In this document: positions 10,701 through 18,019 of the stretch, in pieces | Layout: the number at the start of each line of letters is the position of its first letter | Numbering within the stretch: position 1 is the first letter of the stretch | Source: Variovorax sp. SG517 | Lineage (GTDB): Bacteria; Pseudomonadota; Gammaproteobacteria; Burkholderiales; Burkholderiaceae_C | Reading direction: 5' to 3' | DNA length: 64,000 nt | Assembly: GCF_013376045.1 (NCBI RefSeq) | Contig: NZ_JABMJG010000001.1 | Span: 992,001-1,056,000 of the forward strand | Notes under the pieces: model-generated | What the model saw: the letters and a program-made list of their open reading frames with translations, nothing else | Database searches by the model: none | Told to the model about the DNA's origin: nothing | Program-made: the position numbers and the translations under genes

Positions 10701-10943
10701 CGAGGAATGCCCCACCATCTGGAGCGCGCCGACGGCCTGGTGCAGCTGCTGGCGGGCCATCTGCAGCGGGCCGGCCTCGGGCTCGCTCGCGGCGTCCACT
10801 TCGCGCACGAAGCGCCGCAACGACTTGCCTACACCGTCGAGGGATTTCTGGATTTCTCCCAGCACCCAGGCCAGCGGCCCGAGGTCTTCGGTGACCGGCG
10901 CGTTGCCGGCGTGAGGGGCCGTGGCAGGGGTTTGAATCGACAC
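4752..10943 (-). CDS. chpA: ChpA/PilL hybrid chemotaxis histidine kinase of the type IV pilus system
   Basis: 2063-residue CheA-type kinase controlling twitching motility and, in relatives, cAMP and surface sensing. Visible in order: an N-terminal helical region resembling an Hpt without a clear His motif; histidine phosphotransfer domains with HTLKGSSRM (about residue 700), AHSLAGSS (about 1125) and HTLKGSARL (about 1292); a long Ala/Pro/Glu-rich linker at about 800-1050; a CheA-type ATPase with HLLRNCVAHGIED (about 1622) and GRGIGMDVV (about 1718); a CheW-like domain; and a C-terminal receiver (VVDDS about 1940, phospho-acceptor in LSDIEMPRMDG about 1987). Start is a GTG at 10943 with only a weak ribosome site. 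It is last in the pilGHIJ cluster; no pilK or chpB lies next to it. Confidence 0.96.
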   Translation of the reverse strand: MSIQTPATAPHAGNAPVTEDLGPLAWVLGEIQKSLDGVGKSLRRFVREVDAASEPEAGPLQMARQQLHQAVGALQMVGHSSPALVLGAIEFAVQGFIAEPQRCTEAAVNKIERAGFAVTDFLGALLAGKPVSSVALFPQYRDVLELVGNERVHPADLWSTAWRWVEIKPALTQAAIAYDPSVRSRLDREVLQLIKSGDTQAARRLHALCLGLGRGALLPRVASFWTLAAGFFEALATGLITPDAYVKRAASRVLLQYATLARGDSVVSDRLGQDLLFFCAQAVPAAGDDAATLRTVRLAWGIASEQYVDYNVEQFGRFDPLVLQQARKRIETAKEMWSALSGGDITRTRQVADTFAQLGESLQKLHPPSLPMVQALTHAVEASVRSGQAPGTELAMEVATSVLYLEAALEDLDPSDPQLTARTLQLAGRIERVRAGGHSEPLEPWMEDLYRRVSDRQTMGTVVDELRSHLAELEKSLDQYFRRPAEKGLLRTVPTQLLQMRGVFSVLGLDQAALTVQRMREDVEAMLVSTSPAEEMAGFDALGNNLGALGFLIDMLGYQPALAKRLFVFDADAGELKPLMGRQAADATAGEGAAPSQAPAAPVLSIEEVDAQIASKLAALAAPKAKPSPIEEFSSKADSWTHKISGPAALPDTEVTELEEDDLQNIFLEEAREVVQNGLAAIEELASYPDDTEELTILRRAFHTLKGSSRMVGLTEFGDAAWSLEQVLNTWLADQRAATPELLAGTERTMKEFGEWVEAIASGSAHGWKSAPFSRVANALLAGEPVPPPVRVADAEALAVAARHIAAEPPVSTPEPAPLEVAAPVAAELPPLQLPDLPDLSLTAEALAPAPAAAAPEAPAVPEAPFETLAWQEPEPAKAPATPEADDDFASTDFIDFEAKQTDEPPPPLVLPSGEMFDFLAPPARTPAVVELKSEPAEPLAPAAEPESIVSSVPTTAGLPDLQWEPEPLPVQAAAEPVIEPAVEPETVEAAPEPLHALHLEEPVAEAAPQPAAEAEPEPEPEPEPAPVAAEEVVAPIFEAPAEPEEAQILVADAAPEPVVAAAPAAAPQESAEDQVKVIGPLRIGIQLYNVYLNEADEWSRQLATDVGEWALESHKRLSDSTVALAHSLAGSSATVGFHSLSGMARLFEAALQHLQMQGSGTREQGMVLVAAADELRRLLHQFAVGLLRDPAEGTLQALRDIANSPMPTEAAMRAEARPLPQVVVSEPVADVALDDSEDAIDLADAVDVDLFPIFEEEAAELLPQLGEALRQWAHHPDDSAPRASVLRTLHTLKGSARLAGAMRLGERAHRMESEIEVLGSQGAERADIEKLLARLDTLQATFDALRAADDATQVELAQIVAAATSAAPVAVASQAPEAGVPANDETVAPAASLDDEPAAETAPAATATDAAPATLQPRPAPAALVAPLRAATGQAVRIRTQLLDRLVAQTGEVIITRSRLEAELGQLRGSLSDLTGNLDRLRQQLRDIEVQAESQMQSRLAQAKDSQQSFDPLEFDRFTRVQELTRMMAESVNDVATVQRTLQKTVQATEDDLSVQARQTRELQRGLLRTRMVEFEGISDRLYRVVRQASKDTGKQVRLDIVGGSIEMDRGVLDRMTPAFEHLLRNCVAHGIEDAAVREKAGKDASGLIVIDLHHEGNDVSVSFRDDGAGLDHKRIAERARTLGLLGADQELTPEEATELIFKPGFSTAGQVSELAGRGIGMDVVRAQIAALGGRIETHSTPGQGTIFKLVLPLTTAVTHVVMLRAGEVSIGVPSNLVELVQRVGAADLEAAYLHNSHPFGSEQVPFYWTGALLQASTRSGQGLAKNNTIVVVRSAAQRVALHVDEVLGNQEVVVKNLGPQLARLPGLAGISVLASGAVALIYNPVALAAVHGEQARERQAAALAAPAVQASAAVADQGAPQEPLQTLAPAVPQIPLVLVVDDSITVRRVTQRLLQREGYRVSLAADGLQALERLQQERPAVVLSDIEMPRMDGFDLARNIRADAALAELPIIMITSRIAEKHRDYARTLGVNHYLGKPYSEEELLRLVRAYTSESALAVAA
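7869..7898. repeat. Hexanucleotide tandem repeat inside chpA
   Basis: Five perfect copies of GGGTTC on the plus strand, read on the coding strand as alternating Glu-Pro codons in the linker of ChpA. Gain or loss of a unit would add or remove one Glu-Pro pair without changing frame. Confidence 0.95.
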
Positions 10944-11028
10944 GTTGGATGCTCGCCGTTTCTTTTGACTGTCAGTTTTTCAATGGGCGCAAAGCGCCCC
11001 TAATGCAGGAGGCCGTCGCAGCCGCTTC

Positions 11029-11129
11029 AGGGAACACCGCGCAACCGGCTTCGCCGGGCCGCAGGTGTTGCCCCCGGAAGGGGGTTGCCGAAGCGACACG
11101 AAGTGCGCGAAGGCCGGGGGAGAGCTTCA
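11029..11129 (+). repeat. Dispersed stop-codon-adjacent repeat, copy B
   Basis: Same family as 569-679, same strand. It contains GTTGCCCCCGGAAGGGGGTT and CGACACGAAGTGCGCGAAGG. Its right end reaches the pilJ stop codon (11130-11132). It lies between pilJ and chpA, so inside the expected polycistronic message. Confidence 0.88.
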
Positions 11130-13436
11130 TCACGCAATCTTGAAACGGGCCACGGAACGGCGCAGTTCTTCGGCCATCTGCGAGAGTTCGCGCACCTGCT
11201 GTGCCGTGGTACGCGTACCTTCTCCGGTCTGTTCCGTCACCGCGAAGATGTGCTGGATGTTCGCGGCCACCACGTTCGCCGAATCGGCTTCGCGGGAGGC
11301 GGATTGCGAAATCTGCTCGATCAGGTCGGCGAGTCGGCGCGACACGCGGTCGATCTCGGACAGCGCGGTACCCGCGTTGTCGGACAGCTTGGCCCCTTCG
11401 ACCACACCCTGCGTGGAACGCTCCATGGCGCCCACCGCGTCCTGCGTGTCGGTCTGAATCGCCTTCACCAGCGCCGAGATCTGGCGCGTGGCGTCCGCGG
11501 AGCGTTCGGCCAGTCGCTGAACTTCTTCCGCCACCACCGAGAAGCCTCGGCCGGCTTCACCGGCGGACGCTGCCTGGATGGCTGCGTTCAGGGCCAGCAC
11601 GTTCGTCTGTTCGGTAATGTCCGAGATCAGTTCGGTGATTTCACCGATCTCCTGCGACGATTCGCCCAGGCGCTTGATCCGCTTGGAGGTTTCCTGGATC
11701 TGGTCGCGGATGGAGTTCATACCGCCGATGGCGTTCTGCACGGCCTGCAGACCCGACGATGCGGCTTGCAGCGACTGGCGCGCCACAGTGGCGGACTCTT
11801 GCGCCTGGGTGGACACGCCGTTGATTCGCTCCGCCATGGTCAGCACCGACTGGCCGGTTTCGCGAATCTCGCGCAGCTGTTCGGTGGAAGCCGCCAGCAG
11901 TTCAGTCGAGGTGCTTTCCACCTGCGACGTCGTCTGCGCCACGCGGGTTGCCGTGTTCTGCACGTTGCCCACCAGCAGCCGCAGTTCTTCCACCGTGTAG
12001 TTCACCGAGTCGGCGATGGCGCCGGTGATGTCCTCGGTCACGGTCGCTTCCTGCGTCAGGTCGCCTTCGGCCACTGTCTGCAGTTCGTTCATCAGGCGAA
12101 GAATGGCGGCCTGGTTGGCGTTGTTCACGCGGCTGGCCTCGTCGGAAGCCTGTTCGGCGGCCAGACGCTCGCGTTCGGCGATGGCGGCGCGTTCGCGGCC
12201 TTCGCGCACCTGCACGAAACCGATGGCGCCTGCGAGTGCCAGGGCGGCCAGCGACAGCACGAACAGCAGCACGATGGTGCCGGCGCCCAGGCCGGTGCGG
12301 GCGGAGAGCTTTTCCTGCAGGTCGCCCAGTGACTTACGCAGCGGCTCGCTGTCGGTCAGGATGGATGCCTGCGCTTCGCGCGCCGCCACCAGGCCCTGCA
12401 GGTTGCCCAGAATGGCCGAAGCCTGCGTGCGCATCTGTTCGTAGGTCTTCAGGATGGCCTCGAGCTGCTGGCGCGTCTGCGGGTCCTTCGAGCCGGGGAA
12501 TCGCTGCTGCGCATTGCCGTCGAGCAGGCCGCGGGTGGTTTCCTGGAAGGTGTTCAGGTCCTTGCCCAGCAGGAACACGGCGTCGGGGTTCACGCCCTCG
12601 ACCGTGAAGAACTCGTTGGTCGACTTGCCGATGCGCTGCGTCAGCATCACGAGCTGGCCGGCGGCCGAGATCTCGGGCAGCGTGGCGTTCTGCTGCATCT
12701 TCAGCGATGCGACGGTTTCCGTCATCTCGAGCAGCGTGGACGACTGCTGGTTGATGTCGCGCAAGGCGGCGCCCACCTGCGTCAGGATCTGGCGCTGGGC
12801 CAGCACGGCCTTGGCGCTGGCCTCGGCGCGGGTGACGAGCGGATTGATCTTGCCCATCTCCTCGTCGTACTGGTTGCCGACGGCTTCCAGGCGCAGGGAG
12901 TCGTCGCCGTTGGTCAGGCCGTGCACGCGGCGCGAGAGGTCGTCGGCGGCGTCCTTCACTTCGACGAAGGCCGAGGGGCTGCCCACGAGGGCCTGCGAGA
13001 TCGACTTGGCGAGGCGCTGCGACTGCATCAGCGACTGGCCGGTGGCCGCCACCTGCTGCGCGAGGCGTTCGGCGCGAAGAATGGAGGAGCCGGCGACCAG
13101 CAGCAGCAACAGCACCACGACCGCCAGCAGGATGGCCAGGATACGCTGCTGCTTCGCGGGGCTGGAGCCCGCACGGCCGCCGGTGGCGTCGGGCAGGGCC
13201 TCGACGTCCGCCGCGCCGGGCTCGTTGGCGGCATCTCCGCCGCCGGGCAGGTCGACATCGCCGAAGCTGGTGTCGGGCGCGGCGCCCTTCTTTGCGAGGC
13301 GCACGGTCTTTTCGTCCGGAACCTGGACGGTGTCGACATCGTCGATCGATATCGAACCGGAGCCATCGACGCGGGCCTTGTCGTTGCCGTTGGTCACGGG
13401 CAGTAATTTCTTGAACTTGTCGGCGATCGAGCTCAC
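11130..13436 (-). CDS. pilJ: PilJ, methyl-accepting chemoreceptor of the type IV pilus system
   Basis: 768-residue inner-membrane receptor. A cytoplasmic N-terminal extension of about 100 residues is followed by a first membrane segment (ILAILLAVVVLLLLLVAG, about 104-125), a periplasmic PilJ-type sensor region to about 370, a second membrane segment (IVLLFVLSLAALALAGAIGF, about 378-400), a HAMP-like region and the signalling coiled coil. The receptor tip is at about residue 615 (NVLALNAAIQAASAGEAGRG), slightly diverged from the usual E-A-A-R-A-G-E order, as is typical for PilJ. It lies between pilI and chpA. The long N-terminal extension is longer than in Pseudomonas PilJ. Confidence 0.95.
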   Translation of the reverse strand: MSSIADKFKKLLPVTNGNDKARVDGSGSISIDDVDTVQVPDEKTVRLAKKGAAPDTSFGDVDLPGGGDAANEPGAADVEALPDATGGRAGSSPAKQQRILAILLAVVVLLLLLVAGSSILRAERLAQQVAATGQSLMQSQRLAKSISQALVGSPSAFVEVKDAADDLSRRVHGLTNGDDSLRLEAVGNQYDEEMGKINPLVTRAEASAKAVLAQRQILTQVGAALRDINQQSSTLLEMTETVASLKMQQNATLPEISAAGQLVMLTQRIGKSTNEFFTVEGVNPDAVFLLGKDLNTFQETTRGLLDGNAQQRFPGSKDPQTRQQLEAILKTYEQMRTQASAILGNLQGLVAAREAQASILTDSEPLRKSLGDLQEKLSARTGLGAGTIVLLFVLSLAALALAGAIGFVQVREGRERAAIAERERLAAEQASDEASRVNNANQAAILRLMNELQTVAEGDLTQEATVTEDITGAIADSVNYTVEELRLLVGNVQNTATRVAQTTSQVESTSTELLAASTEQLREIRETGQSVLTMAERINGVSTQAQESATVARQSLQAASSGLQAVQNAIGGMNSIRDQIQETSKRIKRLGESSQEIGEITELISDITEQTNVLALNAAIQAASAGEAGRGFSVVAEEVQRLAERSADATRQISALVKAIQTDTQDAVGAMERSTQGVVEGAKLSDNAGTALSEIDRVSRRLADLIEQISQSASREADSANVVAANIQHIFAVTEQTGEGTRTTAQQVRELSQMAEELRRSVARFKIA

Positions 13437-13481
13437 GGTCGGTCCTTCAGGTGGTTTCCGGTACGGCGTGCGGGGGCACTG

Positions 13482-14015
13482 CTACGCACCAATACTCAAA
13501 AACTGGGGTTGCTGCGAAAGCGCCTGCAGGTTGACTTCCTGCCAGCGCTCCCCCGCTGCATCGGTAAACAGATGCCCGTGCCAGGCAGGTGCTTCTGCGC
13601 CAGGAGGTTCGGACGCCGTGAAGGCCTCCGCCCCCCGCAACCCCGCCAGTCGATCGACCAGCAATGCGCAGTTGACTTCGAGCAGCTCGTTGAAAGCAAC
13701 GAGCCGCGACTGGATGCGCGCCGCCTCGGTGGCGGCCAGCGCGGTAGGAACGCCGGTGGCGAACGCCGAAAGCTGCACGACGCCGTAGAGGCCGCCGCGC
13801 AGGTTGGCGACGCCGAGGAACCACGGCTCCGTGTAGGGCACGGGCTGCGGCGGCGTCCAGGGAAAGATCTCGCCGGCGTGTCCCAGCGGAAAGAGGTATT
13901 TGCCCTCGCCCGCCTCGACCGCCAGCCACGTGGCGGCCACGCCCGTCGTGCGAGCGGCCTGCAGCCGGCTCGCCAGCCGGGACTGGAAGGCTCTCAGAGC
14001 ATCGCGATTCGCCAT
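13482..14015 (-). CDS. pilI: PilI, CheW-like adaptor
   Basis: 177-residue CheW-domain protein that should couple PilJ to the kinase ChpA. CheW landmarks include GKYLFPLGHAGEIFPW in the first third and the segment WFLGVANLRGGLYGVVQLS in the middle. The start MANRDALRAF at 14015 gives the family length. It sits 19 bases after pilH and 45 bases before pilJ on the same strand, as in the canonical pilGHIJ order. Confidence 0.92.
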   Translation of the reverse strand: MANRDALRAFQSRLASRLQAARTTGVAATWLAVEAGEGKYLFPLGHAGEIFPWTPPQPVPYTEPWFLGVANLRGGLYGVVQLSAFATGVPTALAATEAARIQSRLVAFNELLEVNCALLVDRLAGLRGAEAFTASEPPGAEAPAWHGHLFTDAAGERWQEVNLQALSQQPQFLSIGA

Positions 14016-14034
14016 GGACTCGGCAGGCTTTCGC

Positions 14035-14400
14035 TCAGTTCAGCGCGCTGATCTTGGACATCAGGTCGGCTGCGTTGACCGGCTTCACGATGTAGTCGCG
14101 CGCGCCCTGGCGCATGCCCCAGACGCGGTCGGTCTCCTGGTTCTTGCTGGTGCACAGGATGATCGGGATGGCGGCGTACTTCGGGTCGCGGGCGATGGCG
14201 CGCGTGAGCTGGAAGCCGTTCTGGCCGGGCATGACCACGTCCATGAGGATCAGGTCGGGGTGCTCTTCCTCGAGGCGGCGCATGGCGTCGTCGGCGTTTT
14301 CGGCCGTCTTGACGGCAAAGCCGTTCTTCTGGAGGAGGTCGGTCAGGAACACCAGTTCCGTCTTGGAGTCGTCGACGACGAGGATTTTGCGAATAGGCAT
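14035..14400 (-). CDS. pilH: PilH, single-domain response regulator
   Basis: 121-residue stand-alone receiver domain. The acidic pocket is in KILVVDDSK near the N-terminus, the phospho-acceptor Asp is in LILMDVVMPGQNG, and the conserved Thr/Ser and Lys are in ILCTSKNQE and DYIVKPV. In Pseudomonas PilH acts with PilG to balance pilus extension and retraction. The start codon overlaps the pilG stop (TAATG), implying translational coupling. Confidence 0.95.
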   Translation of the reverse strand: MPIRKILVVDDSKTELVFLTDLLQKNGFAVKTAENADDAMRRLEEEHPDLILMDVVMPGQNGFQLTRAIARDPKYAAIPIILCTSKNQETDRVWGMRQGARDYIVKPVNAADLMSKISALN

Positions 14401-14798
14401 TACTGCACTTCCTGTTGAACGGTGCCAAACTGCTGCACGGCCTGCAGCAGCTGGTCTTTGGTGAAAGGCTTGGTCAGGTAGTCTTGCGATCCGACCATTC
14501 GGCCGCGCGCCTTGTCGAATACACCGTCTTTCGACGACAGCATGACGACCGGGACGTTGGAAAAGTGGGCGTTGCGCTTGATGATGGCGCAGGTCTGGTA
14601 GCCGTCCAGGCGCGGCATGAGGATGTCGCAGAAAATCAGATGCGGCTTGTGGTCGTTAACCTTGGAGAGCGCGTCGAAGCCGTCTTCCGCGAGAAGAACC
14701 TCGTGCCCACCCTGCTTCAAAAAAATCTCGGCACTGCGCCGGATGGTGTTGCTGTCGTCAATGACCAGCACTTTGTAACCAGATCCATTCGGGCCCAT
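14400..14798 (-). CDS. pilG: PilG, single-domain response regulator
   Basis: 132-residue receiver domain with KVLVIDDSNTIRRSAE at the N-terminus, phospho-acceptor in LIFCDILMPRLDGYQ, VVMLSSKDGVFD and the Lys in DYLTKPFTKDQL. Output partner of ChpA that promotes pilus extension in relatives. It is the first pil gene of the cluster; the rubredoxin gene lies 84 bases upstream on the same strand and probably shares its transcript. Confidence 0.95.
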   Translation of the reverse strand: MGPNGSGYKVLVIDDSNTIRRSAEIFLKQGGHEVLLAEDGFDALSKVNDHKPHLIFCDILMPRLDGYQTCAIIKRNAHFSNVPVVMLSSKDGVFDKARGRMVGSQDYLTKPFTKDQLLQAVQQFGTVQQEVQ

Positions 14799-14882
14799 TG
14801 CAAACGCTCCTGCTCATGAGACTCGGAAGCCCGCCGCGCCGAACATCGACGCAGACCGCGTAGCTCTATCTATGCCATGCTT

Positions 14883-15053
14883 TCAGATTTCAACCATTTC
14901 GAAGTCTTCCTTGCGCGCACCGCACTCAGGACAGGTCCAGTTCATCGGCACATCGGCCCAGGCCGTGCCTGCCGCGATGCCGTCCTCCGGTACACCAACC
15001 GCTTCGTCATAGATCCACCCACAAATCAGGCACATCCAAGTTTTCGTATTCAT
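14883..15053 (-). CDS. Rubredoxin
   Basis: 56-residue protein starting [17 protein letters not shown]. The iron is held by four cysteines in two CxxCG knuckles: C8 and C11 (CLICG) and C41 and C44 (CPECG). It is a small one-electron carrier of the cytoplasm. The short gene has a good ATG at 15053 and ends 84 bases before pilG; rubredoxin directly before the pil chemosensory genes is, as far as I recall, a common order in betaproteobacteria. No strong Shine-Dalgarno sequence is seen. Confidence 0.95.
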   Translation of the reverse strand: MNTKTWMCLICGWIYDEAVGVPEDGIAAGTAWADVPMNWTCPECGARKEDFEMVEI

Positions 15054-15164
15054 CGGAGCTTAAAGTCCTTGTTCATTAAATGCAACGAGTGTATCTATGC
15101 GTATCTCACTGGCAGACGATAAACGTCGCGCCTATGCCACCATCCAGGGGATTCCGCACGGCGT

Positions 15165-16127
15165 ATGACCATCTTCTTACTTCCAGCAGACAGCGCCCGC
15201 AAACCGGGCGATCTTAACGACCCCTCGCAGGACGGCGGCGAACTGGCCGAACGCGACCTGAATCCCCCCTGCGTACTGGTGTTCAACGCCAGCGATCCCA
15301 GCGGGGCGGGCGGCCTGGGGGCCGACGCCCTGGCCATGGGGTCGGTAGGCGCACACATCCTGCCGGTAGTCACGGGTGCCTATGCCCGCGACACGGCTGA
15401 GATTTTCGATCACTTCCCCTTCGACGAGGAAGCCATCGCGGAGCAGGCGCGCGCCATCCTGGAGGACGTGGAGGTGCAACTGATCAAGGTCGGCTTCGCC
15501 GGCACCACCGAGGCGCTCAGCACCATCGCGGAAACCGCCGCCGACTATCCGGAGGTGCCCGTGGTGGCCTACATGCCCAACCTTTCGTGGTGGGACGAGA
15601 ACCTCATCGAGCCCTATCTGGACGCTTTTCGCGAACTCGTCCTGCCCCAGACGACAGTGTTGGTTGGAAACCACAGCACCCTGTGGCGCTGGCTGCTTCC
15701 GGACTGGAACGGCGACCGGCCGCCCGGCGCGCGCGACATCGCCAAGGCCGCCGGCGAGTTCGGCGTGGCCTACACGCTGGTCACCGGGCTGATGCTGCCG
15801 GACCAGTACATCGACAACGTGCTGGCCTCGCCGCAGACGGTGCTCGCCAGCGAGAAATACGAGCGGCTCGAGGCTGTCTTCGCCGGCGCCGGCGACACGC
15901 TCTCGGCCGCGCTGGCCGCCCTGCTCGCCAGCGGCACCGACCTGGTGGCGGCGACCACCGAAGCCCTGGCCTATATGGACCGCTGCCTCGACGCCGGCTT
16001 CCGCCCCGGCATGGGCCACGTGCTGCCCGATCGCCTGTTCTGGGCCGAACCCGAGGATGAGGAAGGCGGCGAAGACCCCGACACGCCGCCCGACTTCGCC
16101 CTCCCTCCCCACGACACCCGACACTGA
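15165..16127 (+). CDS. thiD: Hydroxymethylpyrimidine/phosphomethylpyrimidine kinase (ThiD-like)
   Basis: 320-residue ribokinase-fold protein. The ThiD substrate loop reads NASDPSGAGGLGADALAMGS (canonical AGSDPSGGAGIQAD) and the anion hole is AGAGDTLSAALAA near residue 245, where classical ThiD has GTGCT. These point to phosphorylation of hydroxymethylpyrimidine for thiamine synthesis, but the protein is diverged, with a long N-terminal extension and an acidic C-terminal tail. It is divergent from rubredoxin (112 bases between starts) and upstream of hemL. No TPP riboswitch-like leader is visible. Confidence 0.75.
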   Translation: MTIFLLPADSARKPGDLNDPSQDGGELAERDLNPPCVLVFNASDPSGAGGLGADALAMGSVGAHILPVVTGAYARDTAEIFDHFPFDEEAIAEQARAILEDVEVQLIKVGFAGTTEALSTIAETAADYPEVPVVAYMPNLSWWDENLIEPYLDAFRELVLPQTTVLVGNHSTLWRWLLPDWNGDRPPGARDIAKAAGEFGVAYTLVTGLMLPDQYIDNVLASPQTVLASEKYERLEAVFAGAGDTLSAALAALLASGTDLVAATTEALAYMDRCLDAGFRPGMGHVLPDRLFWAEPEDEEGGEDPDTPPDFALPPHDTRH

Positions 16128-16212
16128 AATGTTGCTCGCCCCCAGGCTGCGCGCACTTCGTGTCGCTTCGCCAACCCCTGCTAGGGGCGGGGCGGCCCCA
16201 CTGAAAACCCCT
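16128..16212 (-). repeat. Dispersed stop-codon-adjacent repeat, copy C (partly diverged)
   Basis: Begins right after the thiD stop codon with AAATGTTGCTCGCCCCCAGG and continues with GCGCACTTCGTGTCGCTTCG, the reverse of copies A, B and D. The far half differs: the CCCCC/GGGGG hairpin is replaced by CCCCTGCTAGGGG followed by further G/C runs. It lies between thiD and hemL. Confidence 0.82.
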
Positions 16213-16223
16213 GCTGAGTCCCG

Positions 16224-17510
16224 ATGCCAAATACCGATCGCAACGACATTCTTTTCGAGCGCGCCCGCGCCGTGATTCCCGGGGGCGTCAATTCGCCCGT
16301 GCGCGCCTTCAAGGCCGTGGGCGGCACGCCCCGCTTCATCCAGCGCGCCCAGGGCGCCTATTTCTGGGACGCCAACGACAAGCGCTACATCGACTACATC
16401 GGCTCCTGGGGCCCGATGATCCTGGGCCATGGCCACCCCGCCGTGGTCGAGGCCGTGCAGAAGGCCGTGCTCGAGGGCTTCTCGTACGGCGCGCCGACCG
16501 AGCGCGAGATCGAACTGGCCGAAGCCATCCTCGCGCTGGTGCCGTCGATGGAAATGGTGCGCCTGGTCAGCTCCGGCACCGAGGCCGCCATGAGCGCGCT
16601 GCGCCTGGCGCGCGGCGCCACCGGCCGCAAGAGCATCGTCAAGTTCGAGGGCTGCTACCACGGCCACGCCGACGCGCTGCTCGTGAAGGCCGGCTCCGGC
16701 CTCGCCACCTTCGGCAACCCCACCTCCGCGGGCGTGCCGCCCGAGGTGGTGCAGCACACCATCGTGCTCGAGTACAACAACCTGCAGCAGCTGGAAGAAG
16801 CCTTCGCGCTGCACGGCAAGGACATCGCCTGCCTGATGATCGAGGCGATCGCCGGCAACATGAACTTCGTGCGCGCCACGCCCGAGTTCGCTCGCCGCTG
16901 CCGCGAGCTCTGCACGCAGCACGGCGCCCTGCTGGTCTTCGACGAGGTGATGACGGGCTTTCGCGTGGGCCTGCACGGCGCGCAGGGCGTGCTGGGCATC
17001 AAGCCCGACCTCACGGTGCTCGGCAAGGTCATCGGTGGCGGCATGCCTCTCGCGGCCTTCGGCGGGCCGCGCGCGATCATGGAGCAGCTCGCGCCGCTGG
17101 GGCCGGTCTACCAGGCCGGCACGCTGTCGGGCAATCCGGTGGCCACGGCCTGCGGACTCGCCACGCTGAAGGAGATCGCGAAGCCCGGTTTCTACGAAGC
17201 GCTGGGCAAGAAGACGCGCTCGCTCGTCGACGGGCTCAAGGCCGCTGCCGCAGCCGAAGGCCAGCCCTTCAGCGCCGACAGCGAAGGCGGCATGTTCGGC
17301 TTCTTCCTGATGAAGGAACTGCCGCAGAACTATGCCACCGTGATGACAACCGACAACGCGAAGTTCAATGCGTTGTTTCACGGTCTGCTGGATCGCGGCG
17401 TGTATATTGCGCCCGCGCTTTACGAAGCAGGCTTCGTGAGCGCGGCCCACAGCGACGAAGACATCGCCGCAACCATCGAAGCCGCACGACAAATCTTCAG
17501 GACACCCTAG
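16224..17510 (+). CDS. hemL: Glutamate-1-semialdehyde 2,1-aminomutase
   Basis: 428-residue PLP enzyme of the C5 heme pathway, converting glutamate-1-semialdehyde to 5-aminolevulinate. Hallmarks: [17 protein letters not shown] at the N-terminus, [16 protein letters not shown] for PLP phosphate contact, CYHGHAD, and the Schiff-base lysine K268 in [16 protein letters not shown] (K265 in E. coli). The start [14 protein letters not shown] is family-typical. It lies 96 bases after thiD, across repeat copy C, and five bases before the next small gene. Confidence 0.97.
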   Translation: MPNTDRNDILFERARAVIPGGVNSPVRAFKAVGGTPRFIQRAQGAYFWDANDKRYIDYIGSWGPMILGHGHPAVVEAVQKAVLEGFSYGAPTEREIELAEAILALVPSMEMVRLVSSGTEAAMSALRLARGATGRKSIVKFEGCYHGHADALLVKAGSGLATFGNPTSAGVPPEVVQHTIVLEYNNLQQLEEAFALHGKDIACLMIEAIAGNMNFVRATPEFARRCRELCTQHGALLVFDEVMTGFRVGLHGAQGVLGIKPDLTVLGKVIGGGMPLAAFGGPRAIMEQLAPLGPVYQAGTLSGNPVATACGLATLKEIAKPGFYEALGKKTRSLVDGLKAAAAAEGQPFSADSEGGMFGFFLMKELPQNYATVMTTDNAKFNALFHGLLDRGVYIAPALYEAGFVSAAHSDEDIAATIEAARQIFRTP

Positions 17511-17515
17511 CCACC

Positions 17516-18001
17516 ATGAATCCCCTGCGCACGCTGCCGGCCCTGAGCATCGCTCTTCTCGTTCCCGGCTTCGCGGCGGCGCAGGAGTCGTCCTTCGATC
17601 CGAAGAACATCTGGATCAACCCCGGCTTCTATTCGGCCCACTTCGACAGCGGCAAGGGGCTGGAGAACGTCAACCAGGGGCTGGGCTTCGAGTACCCGCT
17701 GAACGACACCTTCCGCGTGACGGCGGGCACCTTCCGCAACAGCGACCGCCGGCAGTCGAACTACGTGGGGCTGTACGCCCTGCCCTTCGATTTCTACGGC
17801 GTGAAGTTCGGCGCGGTGGTGGGCGGTTTCGACGGCTACCCCAACTACCGCAACGGCAACTGGTTCCCGGCCATCCTTCCGGTGGCCGCCATCGAGGGCA
17901 AGAACTGGGGCCTCAACATCGCCTACGTGCCGACGATCAAGAACCGGCTGTACGGCGCCGTGACCTTCCAGCTGAAGTACCGCTTCGGCACGCACGAGTA
18001 A
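17516..18001 (+). CDS. Small secreted protein, predicted outer-membrane beta-barrel
   Basis: 161 residues. An N-terminal signal peptide (to about residue 20, LLVPGFAAAQE) is followed by alternating aromatic/glycine-rich strands such as IWINPGFYSAHFDSG, YVGLYALPFDFYGVKFGAVV and a C-terminal strand ending LKYRFGTHE. This pattern suggests a small eight-stranded barrel, perhaps PagP-like, but I cannot place it in a named family with certainty. It starts five bases after the hemL stop, so co-expression with hemL is likely, though a heme link is unproven. Confidence 0.65.
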   Translation: MNPLRTLPALSIALLVPGFAAAQESSFDPKNIWINPGFYSAHFDSGKGLENVNQGLGFEYPLNDTFRVTAGTFRNSDRRQSNYVGLYALPFDFYGVKFGAVVGGFDGYPNYRNGNWFPAILPVAAIEGKNWGLNIAYVPTIKNRLYGAVTFQLKYRFGTHE

Positions 18002-18019
18002 GCCGGACCTTCGGCTTGT

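Noticed and set aside
4839-11003. Open frame of more than 2000 codons on the plus strand opposite chpA
   Set aside because: It is the antisense shadow of a high-GC gene: composition is dominated by Arg, Gly, His and Ala, no domain is visible, and ChpA on the other strand has clear kinase and receiver motifs.
15054-15164. TPP riboswitch upstream of the ThiD-like gene
   Set aside because: The 111-base gap lacks the conserved CUGAGA and ACCUG elements and is shared with the divergent rubredoxin gene.
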